Origin: Amoeboradix gromovi
Lineage: Eukaryota > Sanchytriomycota > Sanchytriomycetes > Sanchytriales > Sanchytriaceae
Assembly: GCA_018985225.1 (NCBI GenBank)
Contig: JADGIF010000010.1
Location: 1 to 46,995, forward strand
Reading direction: 5' to 3'
Length of the DNA stretch: 46,995 nucleotides
Part shown: positions 18,568-27,622 of the stretch, piece after piece
Layout: each line of letters begins with the position of its first letter
How positions within the stretch are numbered: position 1 is the stretch's first letter
Notes under the pieces: model-generated
Databases searched by the model: none
Seen by the model: the letters and a program-made list of their open reading frames with translations, nothing else
What the model was told of the DNA's origin: nothing
Position numbers and translations under genes: made by a program

Positions 18568-21500
18568 ATGACACAGCAAACTGTTATGGAACAGAACCTG
18601 CAATCTCTCTTATCTCCTGATAATAAAGTAAGAAATCAAGCTGAGTCTTACTTTGATAATGCGGACAAACAGCATCTTGCTGTACAGTTGCTGCAGTATG
18701 TTAGCAATCCGCAATTTACACAAATCTGTTGTGCTTTACTGCGTAAGATGGTTGATGACTTATCTGATGCTACTGCCCAGCAAGTGTTTGAGCAGTCTAA
18801 AAACTTTCAAGACCTAAAGCCTGTACAATTTTTAATTGCAACAATTGTTAAAAAATACGATTTCGGCTTCGATGGTTTGACTCACGCCTCTTTAGCAAAG
18901 TGTCTTGAGTACGCCCCCAAAAAGTTTACTTTAGACCAGTTAATGCATATTGTGCATGAAAAACCTGATTTAGATACGTTTAAAGGGTTTTGTCAATATT
19001 TGATTGCTGTTAAACCTGAACCTGCTTCAGTTAGCGAACTAATTTCTAGCTTCATCAACATTATGACCGAAGAGTATTTCGAACCTATGGCAGAAGTAGC
19101 TGATTATACTGCGGCATATCTCTCTCCATCCTATGAATTGTACTTGTCCAAATGTCTTCAATATATTCAATTAAACAGTCAACTAGCACTGGAATGTGCT
19201 GTGCTTTATATCGAGCAAAAGCCCGAATCTCTTGTTAACCATCCTATTATAAACCGAATTATTGAGCAGCTTTTACAATGGGTTTGCGATGTTAACTTAA
19301 CGGATGAAGAATTTGCAGCATTTGAAGAAGACGATGCCCAAAGTAATTATATAGTAGCTGAAATGGCACTTGATCGTCTTTCAAGGGCTTTGGTGGATGC
19401 TCTACTCCCAATGGTAATGAATTCGCTCAACTCAATGTTAAACGACTCAAAGTGGAACGTACGCTACGGAGCATTCATGTGTCTTAGTAGCATTGCTGAA
19501 GGTTGCATCTCCAGTTTAACTGAAGAGATGGATGAGTTAGTTGCTCTGATCACTAAATATTTTACAGATCCAAATCCCAGGGTTCGTTTTGCTGCTGCTC
19601 ACTGTATTGGACAGCTAGCTACTGATCTGGCACCTGATCTATCTGAAATCTACCACTCCTCCATTATGAATGGTCTGTTGCACTTGATGAGTGATAAAGT
19701 CCCACGAGTAGCTGCGCATGCTGCCAATGCCTCAATGAACATACTGGAGAATCTACCCAAAGACGAGAGTTCGCTGTACATTGAGCCACTAATGACTCAA
19801 TACGCCCAGTTATTTGGTTCTAACAATCGTCAGATCCAACAGATCTGTATTTCTGCAGTTGCTACATTGGCTGATGCCGCAGAAGACAAGTTTATCCCTT
19901 ATATGCCTACTATAGTACCTCAATTCATGTCTATTCTAACTGAATTAGTAGGCGAGTTGGACATGTCTCATCAAGAACTTAGGGCTAAACTAGTAGAATG
20001 TTTAACGTTAATTGCCTTGGCTGTTAAAAGACCTGCATTCGATCCTTATTTAGACCAACTTATCACTATTCTACGCAAGTTCAATGTAGTAAAGTTAGAC
20101 GATTCCAGCTTAGATCCTTTGCCATCCTATTTATTGTCTGCATGGGCACGTATGTGCAGAGTGCTGAAGAGTGATTTTGCGCCTCTCCTACCTGAATGCA
20201 TGCCTCTTGTTCTAGCTTATGCTTCTCACAATCCCGCAATTGAAATCATTGAACCTGATGAGGTTGCCAACTTTTCGAAAGAGGACGGATGGTTTGTCGC
20301 TAATGTGGAATCTAATAGAGTCGCTGTAAATACATCCCAGATAGAGGAAATGTCTACTGCTGTGGAAATGATTTCTATCTACGCTGAAACACTTAAAAAT
20401 GAGTTTATGCCGTTTTCCAACGACTGCATAGACCTTGTAGTGCCGTTAATTAAATTCCTGTTTAGCGATGAAGTTAGATTAGCTAGCATTAGATGCATTC
20501 CTAAGCTAGTTGACTGTTTGAATCCCCAACTCCAAGAAGCAGCCATCGTGTATGTTATCAAAGAGTATATAAGCACATTGGAGAATGAGATTGATTTTGA
20601 GCTTACCAGCTACATTATAGGTGGATTGAGCTCCTTTATATTAAAATTTGGATATTGTTTGGATGAAGAGGATACGGCATTGTTGTTTGATACTTCAGTG
20701 GAATTACTGAAACAACTAAATGAGCAATTAGCCAATAGAGAAGAAGAGCTAAGCTATGCGTACGATGAAGACATAGTCAACGAAGACAATACACTTTTCG
20801 AGTTGGCATCTTTGTTCCAGACCTGTTTCAAAGTTCATGCAGATTATTTTGTAAATATCTATCATTTAAAGATATATCCTGTAGTGTACTCATTTCTGGT
20901 AATTATTTGTAATGTAGGGACATGTAAATAGTGAAGCGAAGCAATTTGCGTGCTTATGCATTGACGATATAATTGAGTTTGGACCTATGACGTACAAGCT
21001 AAGCGTTATACTAAATGTAGGGGAGACATTCGCAAGTATGCTGACTACACCTACTGAATCAATCAAGCAAGCTGTCAGTTACGGAATCGGAGTGCTGGCA
21101 CAGGTAGATCCAATGAACAGCAGACAGTATTGTGAGCAATGCATTCCGCTGTTAATAAATAACATCAACATGGACAGTGACCGTAACGTTACAAGTTACG
21201 GTGCAACTGATAACGCAATAGCGGCTTTAATTAAGATTATGAAATACGCTCACATACAAACCCCTGAGATGGTAAACGCAGTATTTAAAGGATTGCCATT
21301 ATTAGCGGACGAGGAGGAGTTTCAGCAGGTGTATGACTATATTTTCACCAGCTGTATCCAACACTTTAATGCTTGTCCATACAACAAGCAAGTTGCTATT
21401 CTAATCGAACCTATATTTAAAGGATTGACCAAACAACAATTTCCTAGTCAATTCAAGCAGTTGTATTCTCAAGTATTCAGTATGTGTCTACAAAATAATG

Positions 21501-21580
21501 AGTTTAAGATGAATTTAGAGCAATTGCTAAGCACTGTATCAGCAAATAGTCAGCGACAAGTCCACGACTTTTTTAAATAA
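18568..21580 (+). CDS. KAP121: Karyopherin beta Kap121/Pse1 (importin-5), two exons
   Basis: Nuclear import receptor built of HEAT repeats, moving ribosomal proteins, histones and other cargo through pores with Ran-GTP. The start at 18568 (MTQQTVMEQNLQSLLSPDN) gives the normal N-terminus; the 15-codon open frame before it does not. Landmarks are AEGCISSLTEEMDELV, NPRVRFAAAHCIGQLATD and VPRVAAHAANA. The first frame ends in a junk tail after VYSFL. A 19-nt intron (20899-20917) joins VYSFL to GHVNSEAKQFACLCIDDIIE, the expected next HEAT repeat, and the frame then runs to 21580. Exons 18568-20898 and 20918-21580 give about 997 residues, a little under the 1090 usual in the family. The gene is convergent with KNL1, 26 bases apart. 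Confidence 0.93.
20899..20917 (+). other. 19-nt spliceosomal intron in KAP121
   Basis: The intron reads GTAATTATTTGTAATGTAG, phase 0. A longer GT..AG reading ending at 20931 (33 nt) would place a TGA at the start of exon 2, so the 19-nt form is the only one that opens the second half. TAAT again sits at positions 12-15. Confidence 0.9.
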
Positions 21581-21606
21581 ATAATTTCTAATTAGTTCAT
21601 AAATAT

Positions 21607-23940
21607 TTACTTGACGAAAAGTCTTCGCAAATCAGCCAAATTCAAAAGACTGTTGGTCGTTGAATTTACTAATTTGACTCTCATGTTGTTTATCGTCATT
21701 TCATATTCCTGTGTGTACCCATCATCATTCCTAATCATGAGCACCAGGTTATTCTCCATTCGCAGCCTTACCGGGTAGAATCTGCTGATAAATCTTAGTT
21801 GTTTTATAAGCTCTACTCCACTTGCACAAGCGAAGGTTAGCTCCATCATTAACTCATGGACATTCAACACAGTATCCATATTCTTCACCAAAGTTGACAT
21901 CATCCATTTTGTTATGCTGCCGTTTATATCGCAAACATCGTATTTGTGTGGTTTTATATTTATACTCAAAACCTTGTCCATCATGCTATATGTATATTCA
22001 TCCATATAGTTCAGCGATATAACCAACAGCTCATATTCTAGTACCACTTCTAATGCGGTTATGGTGGTGATCTTCCATTTCCATTCCATTTCAACTTGAT
22101 GTTGTATCTCCTTTAATTCTTCAATATTGCTGCGATCCGCCACAATCAACGCATCCTGCTGTTGTTTCAACATACAAAGGACCTGTTGCAGCTCATCTAT
22201 TTCGCTATTTACTGTCTTGGATTCATGCTGTTTGTTATTCAACTCATTGTCCATTTCCAATACGTTATGCTCTGTTTTGTCGATGTCATCATCCAGCTCT
22301 TTTATGTTGTTTACAATATCATGCTCAAATGTTGTCAAATCCGTTTTGTTAACTGCTAGTTCAGATTGCAATAATTCCAATTCAGATTGATTGCTATTGA
22401 TATTAAAGTCTAATTCATCCTCCACTTGCAGCAATGATGATATTAAGTCCTCGGCCTCTGATTTGTAGCCTATATAAACTGCCAACTCTGACTGTATTAT
22501 CGTTTCAATTTTATCGAGGATGGGTATTAGTAGCTGCAGTTTACTCGTGCTGCTAGTACAAGTGCAATAGTCTCTTGTGTTGTTAATCATTCTGGCAAAA
22601 TACAGTTGCTCTTGGGCATCAGATTGCATGTAGTCAGAGTATAACGAAGAAAGAGAGATTGAATTAAAATCGGTGAGATATTTCTGATACATTTGCTTGT
22701 AATCTGATTGTTCAATCGCTGGATACGAATTTGATACTTTGAGATTTAAAGCGCTTAGCAACTGACTACCTGACAAGCTACTAGGTGTTTCATTAATGAC
22801 ATTGGGTAATATTTCCACTTGAGCTAATTGAAGAGGCATTGGAAAGGATTCAGAGCTACGAGGGGGGCTCTGCTTGTTCTCGTCTTCGGCAGTATCATTA
22901 TTTACACTGGCTGTAAATTTACCATTTGAATCTCCTACATTTCTCTTGTCAATTGGTGAATTAAGCAGTTCATTCTCTATTAGAAGAGACTCATCAGGAT
23001 CATGTAAGATCGAATGATGAGACTGATTGCTGACTTGCTTAAAGAAAGTACTGGTTTCCACAACAGGTTTGAGTGTATCCTCGCTGATGATGGAATTGAG
23101 TAAGTGGCTGTTCATCAAAGGCTGCTCTAAAGGGCCTTTTTTGTTATGAAGACTAATAAATTCATCCAGATTAAACGTATCAACGGGTGCAATGGTTTTA
23201 GTTAATAAATTAGTTGATTCTAATAGTGATGTTTCGCCGACGTGTGGCTGAATAAATGGTACAATTTGGCCAGTATGAGGCAATAACTTGGTTTCTTGCA
23301 TCAAGTCGTCTGTTATCAGCTTAGTTTCTTGCATTGGGTCATTATCCATATCTTCCCCAGGGTTCATATTTATCAAGTTAGTTTCTTGCATGACATCATT
23401 TGGAATAAGGCCTGTTTCTTGCATCAAATCGTTGCCCAATAATTGGGTCTCTCCTTTTTTGCCCATCTCTATCAGATTAGTCTCTTCCATTACAATCGAC
23501 CGATCAAATTTATTATCATATATTCGAGTTTCTTGCATATCGTGGTCATCCCCAGAATTGACACCATCATTGTCGAATAGAAAATCGGGTTGACTCAATT
23601 GGAAAGGCTTAACAGGGCTGTTCTGAAAAGTAACTCGACGTTTTTTTTTAAAAATGTTGGTATTCTCCATAATATCATGGGCTTGATGAGATGGGTCAAT
23701 CATTTCAGTTAAATCATGTTTTTTGCTGTTCTCTTTGTCGTTACTTTCTTGAGTTGGAGATCCAAGGAAGTGATTTCTTTTCAAATTGAATAATTGAAGA
23801 TTTTGTAAATCATTAGTTTTTGGAGACACAAACTTCAGCCTTTCGTCCGGCGTTTTGATCGGTGTCTTGTTCGGAGATGGTGAAGGACTTACTTGTTTAC
23901 GCAATGGAGAGGATTTAAATGGTTGCATATCCTGTTTCAA
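21607..23940 (-). CDS. KNL1: Kinetochore scaffold KNL1/Spc105/Spc7
   Basis: KNL1 is the outer-kinetochore platform that recruits Bub1/Bub3 through phosphorylated MELT motifs and PP1 through an RVxF motif. The 777-residue protein shows a basic RVTF motif at residues 102-105 (KKKRRVTF), preceded by S/T-P sites. It then has an array of MELT-like motifs: MENTNIF (91), MQETRIY (135), MEETNLI (151), MQETGLI (173), MQETNLI (184), MQETKLI (203), MQETKLL (214), with degenerate GETQLL and GETSLL copies. A coiled coil occupies about residues 500-640. The C-terminal 120 residues are compact and end with LLNLADLRRLF, fitting the RWD domain that binds Mis12. The gene is divergent from ETFB with 134 bases between starts. 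Confidence 0.85.
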   Translation of the reverse strand: MKQDMQPFKSSPLRKQVSPSPSPNKTPIKTPDERLKFVSPKTNDLQNLQLFNLKRNHFLGSPTQESNDKENSKKHDLTEMIDPSHQAHDIMENTNIFKKKRRVTFQNSPVKPFQLSQPDFLFDNDGVNSGDDHDMQETRIYDNKFDRSIVMEETNLIEMGKKGETQLLGNDLMQETGLIPNDVMQETNLINMNPGEDMDNDPMQETKLITDDLMQETKLLPHTGQIVPFIQPHVGETSLLESTNLLTKTIAPVDTFNLDEFISLHNKKGPLEQPLMNSHLLNSIISEDTLKPVVETSTFFKQVSNQSHHSILHDPDESLLIENELLNSPIDKRNVGDSNGKFTASVNNDTAEDENKQSPPRSSESFPMPLQLAQVEILPNVINETPSSLSGSQLLSALNLKVSNSYPAIEQSDYKQMYQKYLTDFNSISLSSLYSDYMQSDAQEQLYFARMINNTRDYCTCTSSTSKLQLLIPILDKIETIIQSELAVYIGYKSEAEDLISSLLQVEDELDFNINSNQSELELLQSELAVNKTDLTTFEHDIVNNIKELDDDIDKTEHNVLEMDNELNNKQHESKTVNSEIDELQQVLCMLKQQQDALIVADRSNIEELKEIQHQVEMEWKWKITTITALEVVLEYELLVISLNYMDEYTYSMMDKVLSINIKPHKYDVCDINGSITKWMMSTLVKNMDTVLNVHELMMELTFACASGVELIKQLRFISRFYPVRLRMENNLVLMIRNDDGYTQEYEMTINNMRVKLVNSTTNSLLNLADLRRLFVK

Positions 23941-24074
23941 AATATTATTGAGAATGTCGTGAGTACTTGATAAAGCATTAACGCTTGCTTACAGTTTGTG
24001 TTAATGTAGTAGAAGACAATTCATACTACGTGATATGATTTTAATCAAGTGCTCGCAGTTATATTTTTTGATAC

Positions 24075-24824
24075 ATGTTGAAAGTTCTAGTTCCATGTAA
24101 GCGCGTAATTGACTATGCAGTTAAAGTTCAAGTAAATGCAGCTAGTAAATGGGTAAATGAAGATGTTAAGCACTCTTTGAATCCGTTTGACGAAATTGCA
24201 ATTGAAGAAGGAATCAAATTAAAAGAAAGAAATGTAGCATCATCGTTAACTGCTATATCAATTGGACCTTCTTCTTCTCAGGACAGTCTTCGAACTGCGC
24301 TAGCTATGGGTGCTGATAAAGCAGTTCACATTAAAACTGATTCTCGATTGGAGCCTATTCAAATTGCTCAAGCCATAAAGTCTTATTTATCAAAAGAAAC
24401 CCACGATCTAGTTATATTAGGTAAGCAGGCTATAGACGATGATTGCGGTCAGACTGGGCCTATGTTAGCTGGATTGTTAAACTGGAACCAAGCTACTCAA
24501 GTTTCCAAGGTTGATATTTCAGATAAGAATGTTACCGCTATTCGGGAGATTGATGGAGGATTAGAAACAGTTCAGTTTAAACTCCCGGCTGTACTTACCA
24601 CTGACTTGAGATTAAATGAGCCTAGATTTGCTACTCTTCCAAAAATCATGCAGGCCAAGCGTAAACCAATTGAAGTGATTGAATTTGATAGCTTGAATAT
24701 TAACGCCAAACCTATCACTGTTATTACTTCCGTACAGGATCCTCCCAAGCGAAAAGGCGGAGTTAAGGTTGGGTCAGTTGATGAGTTAATCTCAAAATTA
24801 AAAACTGAAGCAAAGGTAATTTAA
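24075..24824 (+). CDS. ETFB: Electron transfer flavoprotein subunit beta
   Basis: ETF-beta pairs with ETF-alpha in the mitochondrial matrix and passes electrons from acyl-CoA and other dehydrogenases to ETF-QO. The 249-residue protein aligns over its full length with the family: MLKVLVPCKRVIDYAVKV at the start, NPFDEIAIEEGI, ALAMGADKAVHI, LVILGKQAIDDDCGQTGPML, and the signature-like region EIDGGLETVQFKLPAVLTTD then LRLNEPRFATLPKIMQAK. AMP-binding residues lie in these strings. Length and start are normal. There is no long targeting peptide, as in other ETF-beta proteins. It implies a working mitochondrial fatty-acid or amino-acid oxidation pathway, which argues against a mitosome-bearing parasite. 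Confidence 0.96.
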   Translation: MLKVLVPCKRVIDYAVKVQVNAASKWVNEDVKHSLNPFDEIAIEEGIKLKERNVASSLTAISIGPSSSQDSLRTALAMGADKAVHIKTDSRLEPIQIAQAIKSYLSKETHDLVILGKQAIDDDCGQTGPMLAGLLNWNQATQVSKVDISDKNVTAIREIDGGLETVQFKLPAVLTTDLRLNEPRFATLPKIMQAKRKPIEVIEFDSLNINAKPITVITSVQDPPKRKGGVKVGSVDELISKLKTEAKVI

Positions 24825-24831
24825 TGCAGCT

Positions 24832-24843
24832 AATAAATTTATT
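24832..24843. terminator. Palindromic two-way poly(A) signal AATAAATTTATT
   Basis: The palindrome starts 7 bases after the ETFB stop and overlaps the stop codon of the convergent CHL1 gene (24839-24841). The two stop codons are only 14 bases apart, so both transcripts must end inside, or run into, the other gene. Confidence 0.5.
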
Positions 24844-26851
24844 CTTTGTTTTTAAAAAATTTGATGTATTCTTGCAGGTCCAATTGCCTTAAATGCTCCA
24901 CGTTTGGCTGTATCCATAAAGATAGCTGATTTATTATCTTATCAAAATAAGGTCCTCTACTATACAAGCTGTACCTCGAATCGCATAAAAACACAAACGC
25001 GTAGTCATTCTTGTGCCGCAGACATCTTCCAATTGCTTGATTCACACTTCTTATGGCCACTGACAATCCTACATCAAATGTGTTGTTATCTCTACATCTT
25101 TTTTTGAACTCCATACTCTCCATATTAGGGAACGGAATTCCGAATAAAATTAATGTTCTGGCCAAGTCGTCCTTAAAGTCTATACCTTCAGATAATTTGC
25201 CACCGAATACCGCAAAAACAACTGAACAAGAATGCTTTAATTTAGAGGAATGTTTCGCTAACAAGTCCTTGACGTTTGATGACTTTTGGGACTCAAAGAG
25301 CGCTGATTTCAGCAAAGTGTTATCATAATGCTTTATTTTTAACATCAAATCTTCAAGCAGTTTAAAGCTAGAAACAAATATTAATATTCCTGTTTTGTTG
25401 GGTGCTTTGCTTGTTATTGAACTGCATGTATTTAATATTCCAGCGACATTGGTAGATACTGAGTCATATCTAAACTGGCCAACTGTTTGGACTCTGAAGT
25501 TAGACTTATCCACGATGTGTGGTGCTTGATGCATTGCCACTTTAGATCGCAGTTTTGCAGGAATCATCGTGTCAATGTACTGCTGCATAGGACTGAGTGT
25601 ACCAGCTGCAAATATTAGAGATTTGCACTGATCTGCTAATTCTGAGATTGTGTCTTTAGTAGATGTTTTCAAATATTGCAACTCGGTACTGGAAATGAAG
25701 AGGCATCCGTTTTTGGAGTCACTCATCAGCAATCTTATAAGATGAATAATGTTGAAGTAGAATTGAGACGGCAGATCATATTCTTTGAACAAGGGTGACA
25801 GCTTAATGTTGAAATGGTTTGCAACCAAATAATCAGCAATCTCGTATAAATTTATTTGGTCAAGCTGTATAGCCACTAATACAGTTATAATCGATGTATC
25901 ACTTAGTTCTGGCATCGAAGAAAGTTTGTGCAATGCTTTCAATATTCGCACAAAGAGTTCAATGTTCGTCAAATTTGAAGCACTTAAACGTAGGTTGTAT
26001 TTTGATTTATACAGTTTAACAATATCTAAAAGTTTGGTAAGGTTTAAGAAGTCAGCGGACACACACTCACTAGATAACGCGGCATCATAAAAACTGTGGG
26101 CCTCATCAATGACAACAATACAATTTCTCAATTTTATATTCAAGATATTGCGTGTGTTTTCATTGAGGATTGATTGGAACGGAGCGATTATTATATCAGC
26201 TTCATTTACCGATATCTTAGACATAAAGTAAGGACAGAAAACGTGTGACTTGCCATTACTAACTGCATCTTCAATATCCCAAATTTTTGTTTGAAATTCG
26301 TCCACAAAGGAGTCTATTGACTCGTTAAAGTACTTGCAATCGCTGTTTCCGATCAAGTCTTTGCATGTTTCGCTTAGTTGGGAAGCTGACATGTTTTCAC
26401 ATTTTGGATTCACGCAATACTGCTTGCGACTAGCCAATACTGATATCTTACACGACGGTCCAAAAGAGGTCTTTCTCAACTCTTTAACAATAGATTGTAT
26501 TTGCGAATGTGTTCTAGTGCAATATATCAATTTGGGCTTGTAAGGTCTACTGTCAGAGACTTCGTAGTTGGGATTGCTTAATAAATCTTGCCAGTCATGA
26601 CCTAATTCTTTGTGTTTAAGAAACCCATAGGAATTATTGGTGATTCTTTGTTTCTTTGTCATCCAACTGGGTTTTTTTGGTGCTTGTTCCTGAAACCAGG
26701 TCCATGTTGTACATAGCAACATTAAACTTTTACCGGTGCCGGTTGGGGACTCCACCACGACTATTTTATCATCCTTGATAGCATTATACACAAAATCCAT
26801 TACTTCTAACTGTAAATCATAAGGGATATATGGAAAGTGATAGGGATTCAT
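24839..26851 (-). CDS. CHL1: Chl1/DDX11-type Fe-S DNA helicase
   Basis: A 5'-3' DNA helicase of the XPD/FANCJ family that supports sister-chromatid cohesion. The 670-residue protein shows Walker A ESPTGTGKS (residues 34-42), motif Ia CTRTHSQIQ, four cysteines of the Fe-S cluster (YCVNPKCENM, TCKDLIGNSDC), the DEAH box (VVIDEAHSFYD), motif V FGGKLSEGIDFKDDLAR and motif VI NQAIGRCLRHKNDY. GGKLSEGIDF and GIPFPNMESMEF place it with DDX11/Chl1 rather than RTEL1 or XPD. It is shorter than yeast Chl1 (861 residues), mainly through a reduced insertion after motif I. It is convergent with ETFB. Confidence 0.9.
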   Translation of the reverse strand: MNPYHFPYIPYDLQLEVMDFVYNAIKDDKIVVVESPTGTGKSLMLLCTTWTWFQEQAPKKPSWMTKKQRITNNSYGFLKHKELGHDWQDLLSNPNYEVSDSRPYKPKLIYCTRTHSQIQSIVKELRKTSFGPSCKISVLASRKQYCVNPKCENMSASQLSETCKDLIGNSDCKYFNESIDSFVDEFQTKIWDIEDAVSNGKSHVFCPYFMSKISVNEADIIIAPFQSILNENTRNILNIKLRNCIVVIDEAHSFYDAALSSECVSADFLNLTKLLDIVKLYKSKYNLRLSASNLTNIELFVRILKALHKLSSMPELSDTSIITVLVAIQLDQINLYEIADYLVANHFNIKLSPLFKEYDLPSQFYFNIIHLIRLLMSDSKNGCLFISSTELQYLKTSTKDTISELADQCKSLIFAAGTLSPMQQYIDTMIPAKLRSKVAMHQAPHIVDKSNFRVQTVGQFRYDSVSTNVAGILNTCSSITSKAPNKTGILIFVSSFKLLEDLMLKIKHYDNTLLKSALFESQKSSNVKDLLAKHSSKLKHSCSVVFAVFGGKLSEGIDFKDDLARTLILFGIPFPNMESMEFKKRCRDNNTFDVGLSVAIRSVNQAIGRCLRHKNDYAFVFLCDSRYSLYSRGPYFDKIINQLSLWIQPNVEHLRQLDLQEYIKFFKNKE

Positions 26852-27622
26852 TTTTGTATTAAAAATTTATACAGGTCGTAAAATATCTTCAATATTTCAT
26901 AACTCGATTAAACAAGACAGCTTTTGATATCTACAAAGCACGTCTTTCATACGCCAAGAGTAAAACAGTTATCAGTATGGCAACTCCTCACTAAAGTTCC
27001 TAGTTTACTCGAAAATCAGGAACTTGCGCTAAGAATCTGTCAAAGCCAGTCACTCCGTTATAGTACTTTCTCATGCTTCCCATACTCTTCTTCTAGATTA
27101 AACGAGAATGCATATGTTTCAAGTATGTGGTATCTTTGTACTTGTATATGACGTTTGTGCGGTATATAACTCCTAATTGGTTTCCTCAGAGTGTTGTACC
27201 CTGCACGCGTTTTGCTAGTAAATGTTTACTTACATTAACCCAATATATATCATCTCCTTGGACGACTATCTCGTGTGCAACAATCTATTTTGTACTAGGT
27301 AATCATCTCTTTACATTTAGCACAATATTTATAAAAATTGCCATTTTTGACTAATGAAAAAAGTGGTATTGTGTTTTTTGTTCCATTAAAAAATATAATA
27401 AGAACTATAGGGTAATGAAAAGCATATAAGCACGAAATAGTGTATTTAATTAAACCGGGTCCTGCACTCGTGTTATTGGAAACGCTGAACTTAATTTGTT
27501 CCTAACGATACCCACGACTCAGTGAAGCAAATCTCTTTCGTCAAATTCAGTAAAACATTGAGTCAAGGATGTCAGTTCCTAAAAGCTCAGTGTAAGTAAA
27601 TGTTTTATTATTGTCACAGTTG
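26852..27622. other. Intergenic spacer, no gene recognised
   Basis: About 770 bases lie between the start of CHL1 and the end of NOX, both on the minus strand. Two plus-strand frames (26924-27151, 75 residues; 27127-27354, 75 residues) show no family resemblance or convincing codon pattern. No tRNA, repeat or intron consensus was seen. Confidence 0.45.

Noticed and set aside
23280-23560. Regularly spaced repeats (TTTCTTGCAT) suggesting a CRISPR-like or satellite array
   Set aside because: They are the coding DNA of the MELT-like motifs in KNL1, in frame and imperfect.
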